11,430 nt of DNA, from contig CALIMD010000167.1 in assembly GCA_938028645.1 (NCBI GenBank), positions 1 through 11,430 on the forward strand, written 5' to 3'. This document shows, in pieces, positions 1 through 7,170 of the stretch. The notes beneath the pieces were generated by a model. That model had not been told where the DNA came from. It searched no databases and saw nothing but the letters and a program-made list of their open reading frames with translations. Position 1 is the stretch's first letter, and every line of letters begins with the position of its first letter. This stretch comes from an uncultured Alphaproteobacteria bacterium (GTDB taxonomy: Bacteria > Pseudomonadota > Alphaproteobacteria > Thalassobaculales > Thalassobaculaceae). The position numbers and the translations under genes were made by a program.

Positions 1-1296
1 GCATTTGCTGTTATTTCCGATAACATCGCTAACGTGAACACAGTCGGCTTCAAAGATACAACCACACAGTTCCAGGCTTTGGTTACACAAAGTCTTAGCA
101 CCTCTGCAAGCGCTGGTGGCGTGAAGTCAATTACTCAATCAGACCCTATTAAGCAAGGCTTGCTGCAGGGAACATCAAACTCCACCGACGTTGCTATTGA
201 TGGAAATGGTTTCTTTATAACAAACGAGGCCCCTGTGCCTGGTTTGGGTGATGAATATCTACTAACAAGGGCAGGAAATTTCATAAAAGACGAAAATGAT
301 AAGCTTGTGAACAGTGCGGGGTTTTACCTACAGGGTTATGCAACGGATGGAACGGGTGCTATTGAAAACGCAACAACTAAGGACTTGCTCTCTAGTTTAG
401 AAACCGTCGATTTATCAAAATTTCAGAGGGTTGCAAAAGTAACAGAAAATGTAGAATTGAACATTAATTTAAACGCAGCAAATACTAATGCAAGCGCCGT
501 TGATGTCACAAACCTTACTGTCTATGACTCTCAAGGTAACGATTATCTCTTGCGACTTGAGTGGGACAAGACAGCCACTGCAAATATTTGGGATTGCGTA
601 GCCACCTTACGTGATCCGTCAGGAGGCGCACAAAACATAGCTGAAACAGGTACTGCCGGCAAAGCTACAGGTTTCCGTATAGAATTCAACACAAATGGTA
701 CACCCAAAACGGTAACCGCTGTTGGAGCTGGAGGGGCGGCCACCACCGGCGCCAATGGAACCGCAGCAACTACCACTATTACATTCACAGACACTGCGAT
801 TACTGGGCAATATGCTGATAGAGCGGTTGACACACTTTCCTTTAATATTAACTTTGGAAATTTTGGCACATCATCTGGTATGACACAATATGATGCACCA
901 TACCAGACATCACTTCTAAACCAAGATGGCAATGGTCCAACCGATTTAGAAAGAGTATCATTTGATGATAAAGGACTTTTAACTGCTGTTTTTTCGGATG
1001 GCTCTTCTCGTCCAATTTATAAACTTCCTATCGCGACCGTCCCTGCCCCAGCAGAGCTTGAAGCATTATCTGGGAACGCTTACCGGATCACTGCTGACTC
1101 AGGCGAAGCGGTGTTGAACTTCGCCACAGAAGGTGGAGCGGGACGTGTGTCTGCTAGCGCCTTAGAAAACTCTACTGTTGACATAGCAGGACAGTTTACC
1201 GATTTGATAATTGCACAAAGAGCTTACTCGGCTGCAACAAAAATCATTACAACGGGGGACGAGTTGCTCGAAGAAATTACGCGAGTTAAGCGATAA
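1..1296 (+). CDS. flgE: Flagellar hook protein FlgE (5' end cut off by the window)
   Basis: This is the structural subunit of the flagellar hook, the extracellular universal joint between basal body and filament. The frame is open from base 1, so the gene begins outside the window, and the first visible codons already spell the conserved rod/hook N-terminal motif SDNIANVNTVGFK. By comparison with the family only about 15-20 residues are missing; 431 are visible. Further hallmarks are the DGNGFFI and LTRAGNF segments and the C-terminal ALENSTVDIAGQFTDLIIAQ region followed by the RAYSAATKIITTGDELLEEI coiled segment, which is typical of FlgE ending in VKR. The middle, roughly residues 150-290, is Thr/Ala/Gly-rich and matches the variable exposed domains of hook proteins. 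The first in-frame ATG-like start at 34 (a GTG) lies inside the conserved motif and is not a true start. A strong terminator follows, so this is the last gene of its transcript. Confidence 0.95.
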   Translation, partial: AFAVISDNIANVNTVGFKDTTTQFQALVTQSLSTSASAGGVKSITQSDPIKQGLLQGTSNSTDVAIDGNGFFITNEAPVPGLGDEYLLTRAGNFIKDENDKLVNSAGFYLQGYATDGTGAIENATTKDLLSSLETVDLSKFQRVAKVTENVELNINLNAANTNASAVDVTNLTVYDSQGNDYLLRLEWDKTATANIWDCVATLRDPSGGAQNIAETGTAGKATGFRIEFNTNGTPKTVTAVGAGGAATTGANGTAATTTITFTDTAITGQYADRAVDTLSFNINFGNFGTSSGMTQYDAPYQTSLLNQDGNGPTDLERVSFDDKGLLTAVFSDGSSRPIYKLPIATVPAPAELEALSGNAYRITADSGEAVLNFATEGGAGRVSASALENSTVDIAGQFTDLIIAQRAYSAATKIITTGDELLEEITRVKR

Positions 1297-1321
1297 TTTC
1301 TCTTTTATAATTTTCTTTTCC

Positions 1322-1355
1322 AAAAGGCTCTGGGCATGTGCTCAGAGCCTTTTTT
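1322..1355 (+). terminator. Rho-independent terminator after flgE
   Basis: A perfect 11-bp stem (AAAAGGCTCTG at 1322-1332 with CAGAGCCTTTT at 1343-1353) can be extended inward by a G-T and two G-C pairs around an ATGT loop. It is followed by further T residues. It lies 26 bases after the flgE stop. On the minus strand the same hairpin ends in TTTT and then GG, so it could also work weakly for the converging hydrolase transcript whose last stop is at 1396. Confidence 0.93.
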
Positions 1356-1395
1356 CTGTACTTTTCCTGTAAAACCGAGGAAATCCCGATTTAAT

Positions 1396-2445
1396 TTATT
1401 GGCAACTAAGTTCTGATATGAATTGATAGAAAACTCTATGGTACCAACATCCGCGGCGATCGTGAAATCCAACATGTCCCCCCCCGTCCGGCAGGATAAT
1501 TTTGACGTTTTTCAATTTACATCGAGCAATGGGTAAATACATGGCGGATGGCACCCACGGGTCATTTTTAGCGCTTACAATTAATGTCGGTACTTTTATC
1601 TCGTGGATAAAAAACTTGGCGGAACAGGATTTATAATAATCAACCGCGCCCGAGAAACCATTCTCCGGCGCAGTGATACGGTCATCAAATTCAAATACCG
1701 TATTCGTACGCAGAATAGTTTTTCTCTGTCTGTCATTTAAATCCTTCAAACCAAGCATGCCATTCTTCATATGGTGCAACAGCCACTTATGGTATAAGTA
1801 ATTTCGGGGTTGCAAAACTCGTTCAGAGGTCATCGCTAAATCTATCGGCGCGGAGACGGATAAAGCCGCTCGAATGGGATATTCTGTTCCAAATCGACCA
1901 AGCGACTTTAAGAGTATATTCCCACCCAGTGAGAACCCTATTATTATTAAGCCATTAGGCATAAATTGCATTGCATTTAGCTCTTTAAAGACGCTCTGCA
2001 AGTCTTTATCACGTCCAGCATGGTAGTAATGTCGGGAGGGCGCTTGTGCCGATTTAACTCCTCTTAAATTGAGTCTTAAAACACTGTAACCACGTCCAAG
2101 GAAGTAATCTGACGTTTGCAACATATAAGCACTGTCTTCACAACCACCAAGTCCATGGATTAAAATAATTAATGGCAATTGGGGTATCGTGCAGCAAGGA
2201 AAACTTATCGTACCAGTTAGTTGATCACCCGATCCATCCGTCATTTGGAACGTAAGTTTATCTGATGATCTAACATTCGAGATTTTTAGTTTTGGTATTA
2301 AGAAACTTCTCAAGGTCTGCAAGTCGGCACCCAACCAAGGAAACCTCTCTTGGTAGTTTGGATATCCCTTACTCGACTTTAAACTTGAGGGGTTAGTCAA
2401 CTTGATCTTTACCCAGTTTTTTATCTTGTGGAGGAAGATCCTCAT
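1396..2445 (-). CDS. Alpha/beta hydrolase, YheT family
   Basis: Predicted cytoplasmic serine hydrolase of the YheT/EMB8-like branch of the alpha/beta hydrolase fold; the substrate is unknown (esterase or lipase type). Visible motifs are the family-typical PWLGADLQTL near residue 36, the oxyanion-hole HGLGG at 97-101, the nucleophile elbow GFSLGGN with Ser172, a likely acid Asp295 in SAKNDPWVP, and His324 in GGGHVGF. All three catalytic residues are therefore present. The length of 349 aa is near the family norm. The start is uncertain: the ATG at 2445 has no convincing Shine-Dalgarno sequence and places the first 18 codons over the end of the upstream hydrolase gene. A TTG at 2400 would cut the overlap to 8 bp. 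The catalytic His is preceded by an 8-G homopolymer on the coding strand. It is probably cotranscribed with the upstream hydrolase. Confidence 0.88.
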   Translation of the reverse strand: MRIFLHKIKNWVKIKLTNPSSLKSSKGYPNYQERFPWLGADLQTLRSFLIPKLKISNVRSSDKLTFQMTDGSGDQLTGTISFPCCTIPQLPLIILIHGLGGCEDSAYMLQTSDYFLGRGYSVLRLNLRGVKSAQAPSRHYYHAGRDKDLQSVFKELNAMQFMPNGLIIIGFSLGGNILLKSLGRFGTEYPIRAALSVSAPIDLAMTSERVLQPRNYLYHKWLLHHMKNGMLGLKDLNDRQRKTILRTNTVFEFDDRITAPENGFSGAVDYYKSCSAKFFIHEIKVPTLIVSAKNDPWVPSAMYLPIARCKLKNVKIILPDGGGHVGFHDRRGCWYHRVFYQFISELSCQ

Positions 2446-3307
2446 CTTCTATTAGGTGATTGGTTTCACTCAACCACTCGGAAACTATGCTCAAATATTT
2501 TGGATCAACAAGTACCGGAGCATGTCCACAATCTTCGAGTTCAATTATTTTCGCTTTCGGTCCTACCCGCGCCATTCTATCTGCTACGTCTCTGCTCAGA
2601 ACATCTGACCCTTTAGCTCGCAATACAAGCACAGGGCATTGTATTTTTTCATAAACATCCCAAACATCAAGATCACTCCAAATGGTTTCCAACTCATTTA
2701 TAATAGCGGGATCATAATGCAGACTGTAGGTCCCGTCGACTTCTCTATTGATACTTCGAACAATGAAATCCGACCAGTTAACATCATCGCCAATACCACA
2801 ACCTGAATATGCTCTTCTGAAATATACGTTGGCATCCTCTAAGTCTTTGAATACGGCATTTGATTTAAAACGATCTAGTAAAAGCTTTATTGATGCAAAC
2901 GTTAAAAGAGGCCCAACGTCATTTAGTATTAGACGCCGTATGGGACTATTGTCCCGTGCAGCAAAAATCATTCCCAAAATGCCACCTGTAAATGTACCAA
3001 GCCAATCGACTTTCGAGATCCCCCTATAATCCATGAGGCCATCGATATGACGCACAGAGCTCTCCACGGAATAGTCTTCCTTGTTCGAAAGCCAACCACT
3101 TTTTCCGTGTCCTGCTAAATCAAAACTGATAGTGTGCCAGTCTTTCGAGAAATATTCCCCAAGTTTCGCGAAATCCCTACCTTGCCTGGTATGACCGTGC
3201 ACACAAAGTAATAAATTTTCACGCGTCGATATACCCCAGTCTGTATATGCAAGCCAAACCGTTCCATTAATATCTCTAAAAGGAAATGTCCCTGACGATG
3301 ATCGCAT
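2393..3307 (-). CDS. Alpha/beta hydrolase with the nucleophile serine replaced by Phe
   Basis: A 304-aa cytoplasmic alpha/beta hydrolase-fold protein. The N-terminal strand-turn is LCVHGHTRQGRDF (oxyanion HG at 37-38), followed by SFDLAGHGKSG near 61-71, a likely acid Asp235 in AKGSDVLS, and His262 in EDCGHAPVL. The nucleophile elbow reads DWLGTFTGGILGM (101-113), where family members usually have G-x-S-x-G-G. Position 106 is Phe (codon TTT), not Ser, Asp or Cys, so canonical hydrolase chemistry looks impossible unless another residue takes over. The fold otherwise appears complete with no frameshift. The last 20 or so residues form a charged tail beyond the fold and overlap the next gene. 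The upstream 162-bp region separates it from the divergent IclR gene. Substrate and activity cannot be named. Confidence 0.86.
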   Translation of the reverse strand: MRSSSGTFPFRDINGTVWLAYTDWGISTRENLLLCVHGHTRQGRDFAKLGEYFSKDWHTISFDLAGHGKSGWLSNKEDYSVESSVRHIDGLMDYRGISKVDWLGTFTGGILGMIFAARDNSPIRRLILNDVGPLLTFASIKLLLDRFKSNAVFKDLEDANVYFRRAYSGCGIGDDVNWSDFIVRSINREVDGTYSLHYDPAIINELETIWSDLDVWDVYEKIQCPVLVLRAKGSDVLSRDVADRMARVGPKAKIIELEDCGHAPVLVDPKYLSIVSEWLSETNHLIEDEDLPPQDKKLGKDQVD

Positions 3308-3469
3308 TATTATTTCTCGATTGAAGTTTATTCCTAAGTATTTCTTTCTAAAGTAGGGCTATCCTCATTTCTTTTGAGTTGCAACGGTGATAGTACTTTC
3401 CATATTAATTGCTTGTTTTAGACACCTTCAACAATTTTTTAAATATTTTTATTTAAGGTAGTTGTAAAA
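3308..3469. promoter_or_regulatory. Intergenic region between divergent hydrolase and iclR genes
   Basis: A 162-bp AT-rich spacer that must hold the start signals for both divergent genes. I see no strong sigma-70 match on either strand. A weak plus-strand candidate is TTGCAA at 3379-3384 with TATTAA at 3403-3408 (18-bp spacing). An 8-bp palindrome GTTGCAAC lies at 3378-3385. The clearest structure, the inverted repeat before iclR, is listed separately. Confidence 0.45.
3439..3456. promoter_or_regulatory. AT-only inverted repeat upstream of the IclR gene
   Basis: TTAAATA and TATTTAA form a perfect 7-bp inverted repeat around TTTT, ending 13 bases before the ATG at 3470. Its right arm runs into the putative AAGG ribosome binding site (3455-3458), which is 11 bases from the ATG. 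IclR-family proteins commonly bind short palindromes and repress their own genes, so this could be an autoregulatory operator. Being made only of A and T in an AT-rich spacer, it could also arise by chance. Confidence 0.35.
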
Positions 3470-4243
3470 ATGGCCTCTGAATTCGAGGATCCTCTTTTTA
3501 TCAAGTCTATTGAAAAAGGCTTCGCTATAATTGAATTATTTGAAAACGTCGAAAATGAACTCAGCTTAAGTGAGATATCCAAACTTACAGGATATGGAAT
3601 AAGTGGAACCCAGAGGCTCTTATATACATTGGAAAAACTTGGTTATATCGAAAAAAACCAACAGACAAAAAAATATACACCTGGGATAAAAACATTAAGT
3701 CTTGGTTTTACATACAATCGGCTTGGTAGAATTAAAAAAGCCTCTTTTGAAATAATTAGAGATATAAGTTCAAGTGTCGAAGAGAGTTTTTTTTTGCTGG
3801 CCTTTAACAACACAAATCTCATTAACATAATGCAAAGCCCGAGTAAAAAACCTTCTCCAAAAATTATAACACCGGGGACTCCTTTTGAGTTGATATATAG
3901 TTCAGCAGGTCGTTCCGTTTTATCCCACCTGCCAGCCATGAATGCCGTAGCGCTAGTATTTTCTTCGCATAAGAATGCTTACACTAAAAAAACCAAAACA
4001 GACCCAAAGTTAATACTAAAGGAGATCGAAACAGCATATACAAAAGGTTTTTCGATAATCGATGGAGAGACTGATTTGGGCATAATTTCCATCGGTTCTG
4101 CGATACTGGATAAAAATGGCTTACCAATAGCTGCTCTCGAAATGAATGCATCTCGAGAAGAATGGAAATGGATGAAACAAAGGGAAAGATTTGGAGCAAA
4201 ATTGGAACAAGCAGCAAAGCAAATAGCTAAAAATTTATCCTAG
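3470..4243 (+). CDS. IclR-family transcriptional regulator
   Basis: A DNA-binding regulator of 257 aa, the usual IclR size. The N-terminal winged helix-turn-helix spans about residues 10-72: KSIEKGFAIIELF, then LSLSEISKLTG (recognition helix region 33-54 with SGTQRLLYTLEKLGYIE), then the wing around KKYTPG. The C-terminal effector-binding domain runs from about residue 80 and includes the typical GFSIIDGETDLGIISIGSAI and PIAALEMNAS segments that bind a small-molecule ligand. It converges on the beta-subunit gene of the oxidoreductase operon with only 14 bp between stops. It is divergent from the hydrolase pair, so either set, or the CoA-transferase, could be its target; the ligand is unknown. 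The gene is visibly richer in A/T than its neighbours and carries a 9-T run at 3787-3795. The ribosome binding site is weak. Confidence 0.92.
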   Translation: MASEFEDPLFIKSIEKGFAIIELFENVENELSLSEISKLTGYGISGTQRLLYTLEKLGYIEKNQQTKKYTPGIKTLSLGFTYNRLGRIKKASFEIIRDISSSVEESFFLLAFNNTNLINIMQSPSKKPSPKIITPGTPFELIYSSAGRSVLSHLPAMNAVALVFSSHKNAYTKKTKTDPKLILKEIETAYTKGFSIIDGETDLGIISIGSAILDKNGLPIAALEMNASREEWKWMKQRERFGAKLEQAAKQIAKNLS

Positions 4244-4257
4244 TACTTCAGATACCT

Positions 4258-5313
4258 TCACCGTAAGCTTTTATTAATACTTTCAAGCTTATTAGAGTCG
4301 GGTCGGAGTTCCGTAACTCCAAGAGAATTCAACGGGACGTTAACGATATCCATTTTTTCTTTCAACTCAGTATCTTCAACATTGAGATATAACAGCCCAG
4401 TGGCCACCTCTCCTAATTCCTCATGCTTCATGATATGCTGAAGAGCTGCGGCGGAATCAGATGGATCATAATTAGCGTCAAGTTTCCTCAAACGCACCGT
4501 ACTACTATCGTGAAGGGTCACGTCAATTACTGATCCTTCTTTATAGTCAGCGGTTATAGTCTCTCTTGGAGCGATGTAATCGGTCGCTGTAATTGATCGC
4601 TCATTATCCCGGAAAAACTCAAAACTCTTAGTAGAACCGTTATGATTATTGAATGTGACACAGGGAGATATAACATCTATAAAAGCAAAGCCTTTATGCG
4701 AAAGTGCCGCTTTTATCATTGGAACTAGCTGCTCTTTATCTCCGGAAAAGCCTCGACCGACAAAACTAGCCCCGAGTTGTATAGCAATGGCAGCTAGGTC
4801 GATGGAGTCAAAAGCATTTTTCTGACCTTTTCTTCCAAGAGACACTCGGTCGTTGGTTGCCGAAAACTGGCCTTTGGTGAGCCCATATGTACCATTATTT
4901 TCGACAATATAAAGCATATCAACCTGCCGTCGTACTGCATGAGCAAATTGACCAAATCCTATGGATGCTGTGTCTCCATCGCCCGAGACTCCGATATATT
5001 TCAACTCATTATTTGCCAGATTTGCGCCAGTAGCTACCGAAGGCATTCGGCCATGTACAGAGTTGAACCCATGACTTTTTGATAAAAAGTATGTAGGTGT
5101 TTTTGATGAACAGCCAATTCCAGACATTTTAGCCAATTTATGAGCTGGCAAATTCAGCTCAAAACATGCCTCTACGATAGCGGCGCTGACCGAGTCATGA
5201 CCGCAACCGGCACATAAAGTAGACATTGCTCCCTCATAATCTCTGCGGGTCAGCCCTAATTCATTACGAGGCAAATTTGGGTGATGGAATTTTGGTTTGG
5301 CAATATAACTCAT
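4258..5313 (-). CDS. korB: 2-oxoacid:acceptor oxidoreductase, beta (TPP-binding) subunit
   Basis: Thiamine-diphosphate-binding subunit that decarboxylates a 2-oxo acid with CoA, in the 2-oxoglutarate/pyruvate:ferredoxin oxidoreductase superfamily. Motifs seen: CAGCGH at 34-39, GIGCSS at 65-70, HGRMPSVATGAN from 87, the TPP/Mg motif GDGD at 111-114 with the paired Asn at 139-140 in ENNGTYGLTKGQFSAT, and ATGLLYLN in the C-terminal part. The form with the CAGCGH motif and TKGQFSAT resembles KorB. At 351 aa it is somewhat longer than the minimal beta subunit, through a C-terminal extension. It is the last gene of the operon, 30 bp after the alpha subunit, with GGA 9 bases ahead of the ATG. Substrate choice (2-oxoglutarate against branched-chain or aryl 2-oxo acids) cannot be read reliably from sequence. 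Confidence 0.93.
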   Translation of the reverse strand: MSYIAKPKFHHPNLPRNELGLTRRDYEGAMSTLCAGCGHDSVSAAIVEACFELNLPAHKLAKMSGIGCSSKTPTYFLSKSHGFNSVHGRMPSVATGANLANNELKYIGVSGDGDTASIGFGQFAHAVRRQVDMLYIVENNGTYGLTKGQFSATNDRVSLGRKGQKNAFDSIDLAAIAIQLGASFVGRGFSGDKEQLVPMIKAALSHKGFAFIDVISPCVTFNNHNGSTKSFEFFRDNERSITATDYIAPRETITADYKEGSVIDVTLHDSSTVRLRKLDANYDPSDSAAALQHIMKHEELGEVATGLLYLNVEDTELKEKMDIVNVPLNSLGVTELRPDSNKLESINKSLR

Positions 5314-5343
5314 AAATGATTATCCAATAAAAATATTCCCTGG

Positions 5344-7170
5344 TTATTCTGCGGCAACTGAATCTGATCCAGTTTTCTTAGCGTTTCCCTCTAGGGCTTC
5401 CGATATTAGGTCGACGATACATTTTGCTGTTATGGGGAACCCATCATAATTAAGAATAGGAACTATTCGAGCAGGGTCTATTTCACATTCGTTAACTAAC
5501 AAAGACCGTAATTGGGCATCTCTATTTTGTTCTACTAAAAAAACTTTTTCATGACTATTTATAAAATCTTCGACTTCTCTGGAAAATGGGAAAGCTCTAA
5601 TGCGCATTGTATCAATTTTTAAACCATGTTCATCCAACATCTCCATGGCTTCTGGAATCGAAATTGCTGTCGTACCAAAATATAACAATCCCAGTGTCGA
5701 GCCCTGCTTGTCCTGACCAAATACAGGTCCAGGAACTAATTCTTTGGCAGTATTAAATTTATGAACCAAGCGCTCCATGATACGGACATTAACACTACCA
5801 TCCTCGGTATATCCTGCATACTCGTTATGCGATGTTCCTCGTGTAAAAAAGGCACCTTTTTCAGGATGAGTGCCAGGATAAGTGCGGTACGGTATGCCAT
5901 CCCCATCAACATCCAAGTACCGGCCAAATCGTTCTACCTCATCCAGCTGCTCTGCATCTAAAACTTTACCTCTATCAAAACCTTTACTTTCATCGATCTG
6001 AAATGGCTTTGTCGTCCATTCATTCATGCCAAGATCTAGATCACTCATTATTATCACGGGTGTTTGCAGTCTCTCGGCAAGGTCGAATGCTTCTATTGCA
6101 AAGTCAAAACATTCCGTGGGATCAGAAGGAAATATTAAAATATGTTTTGTGTCTCCATGGCTGGCATAGGCGCACGCGGTTATGTCTGACTGCTGGGTTC
6201 TTGTTGGCATGCCTGTTGACGGCCCCCCCCGCTGAATATTAAATAACACAGCAGGTACCTCCGCAAAATAAGCTAAACCGAGGAATTCACTCATTAGAGA
6301 AATACCTGGGCCACTCGTGGCGGTAAACGCACGAGCGCCGTTCCAATTCGCACCAATCACCATCCCAATAGCTGCTAACTCATCTTCCGCTTGAACGATG
6401 GCAAATTTCTTTTTTCCTGTTTCTTCGTCAATTCTTAGTTTATGACAGTAGTTTTCAAAAGCCTCGGCAACAGATGTAGAGGGCGTTATAGGATACCATG
6501 CAGCTACAGTTGCACCGGCGAAAACACATCCAAGCCCTGCCGCAGCGTTTCCCTCTATAAGGATCTGGTCTCCAACTGCATCAGAGGTTTCAACGCGCAC
6601 ATCCAGCGGACAGTCGAAATACTTCAAAGCATAATTTCTTCCTATTTCAAGCGCATCTATATTGGGCGCTATTAACTTATCTTTGCCTCGAAACTGTTCT
6701 GATATCATGCCCTTAATAATATCAAAATCCATGTCTAGAAGAGCCGTTAATGCACCTACATAAGCAACATTTTTAAAAAGTTGCCGTTCTCTTGGAATAG
6801 TAAATCTTTCGTTACACAGCTGCGTTAATGGAACTCCGATCGTTTTGATATCATCGCGGTCAATTTCTCTGATAAAAGTGCTGTCATAAAGTAAATACCC
6901 GCCAGGTAAAATTGCCTTAATATCCTCGTCCCAACTTTGAGGATTCATGGCAACCATAATATCGATCCCATCTCTTCTACCCAAGTATCCGTTGCCATTT
7001 ACGCGGCACTCAAACCAAGTTGGGAGCCCTTGGATATTAGACGGGAAAATATTTTTAGGAGCGACAGGAACTCCCATTCTAAATATTGCCTTTGCGAAAA
7101 GTGCATTTGCACTGGCAGAGCCAGAACCATTGACATTAGCGAACTTGATTACGAAATCGTTTATAATCAT
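5344..7170 (-). CDS. korA: 2-oxoacid:acceptor oxidoreductase, fused gamma-alpha subunit
   Basis: Partner of the TPP-binding beta subunit; together they convert a 2-oxo acid plus CoA to acyl-CoA, CO2 and two electrons. The gamma domain comes first (about residues 1-195, with ANVNGSGSASANALFAKAIF and PKNIFPSNIQGLPTWFE). It is followed by the alpha domain (from about 205, with AAGLGCVFAG, the YPITPSTS motif at 226-233, TSGPGISLM near 285, and QRGGPSTGMPTRTQQSD at 313-329) and a C-terminal domain II. The 608-aa length is typical of the fused KorA type. The frame stays open upstream to 7275, but those 35 extra codons overlap the end of the preceding gene. The ATG at 7170 begins at the conserved INDFVIKFANVNG segment, has AAAGG 8 bases upstream (7179-7183), and overlaps the preceding stop as ATGA, so it is chosen as the start. 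It has no ferredoxin domain of its own; the upstream gene supplies the Fe-S clusters. Confidence 0.94.
   Translation of the reverse strand: MIINDFVIKFANVNGSGSASANALFAKAIFRMGVPVAPKNIFPSNIQGLPTWFECRVNGNGYLGRRDGIDIMVAMNPQSWDEDIKAILPGGYLLYDSTFIREIDRDDIKTIGVPLTQLCNERFTIPRERQLFKNVAYVGALTALLDMDFDIIKGMISEQFRGKDKLIAPNIDALEIGRNYALKYFDCPLDVRVETSDAVGDQILIEGNAAAGLGCVFAGATVAAWYPITPSTSVAEAFENYCHKLRIDEETGKKKFAIVQAEDELAAIGMVIGANWNGARAFTATSGPGISLMSEFLGLAYFAEVPAVLFNIQRGGPSTGMPTRTQQSDITACAYASHGDTKHILIFPSDPTECFDFAIEAFDLAERLQTPVIIMSDLDLGMNEWTTKPFQIDESKGFDRGKVLDAEQLDEVERFGRYLDVDGDGIPYRTYPGTHPEKGAFFTRGTSHNEYAGYTEDGSVNVRIMERLVHKFNTAKELVPGPVFGQDKQGSTLGLLYFGTTAISIPEAMEMLDEHGLKIDTMRIRAFPFSREVEDFINSHEKVFLVEQNRDAQLRSLLVNECEIDPARIVPILNYDGFPITAKCIVDLISEALEGNAKKTGSDSVAAE

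Noticed and set aside
543..932. 129-codon open frame antisense to flgE
   Set aside because: It lies opposite the low-complexity Thr/Ala/Gly-rich middle of flgE, has a Val/Pro/Ala-rich composition explained by the complementary codons, and shows no recognisable domain or start signal.
2428..3029. Plus-strand open frames inside the hydrolase gene
   Set aside because: They are antisense to a clear alpha/beta hydrolase with conserved motifs and resemble no family.
3643..4217. Minus-strand open frames opposite iclR
   Set aside because: They are Leu/Phe-rich because they complement Lys/Glu codons; the apparent membrane-like character is an artefact of the opposite strand.
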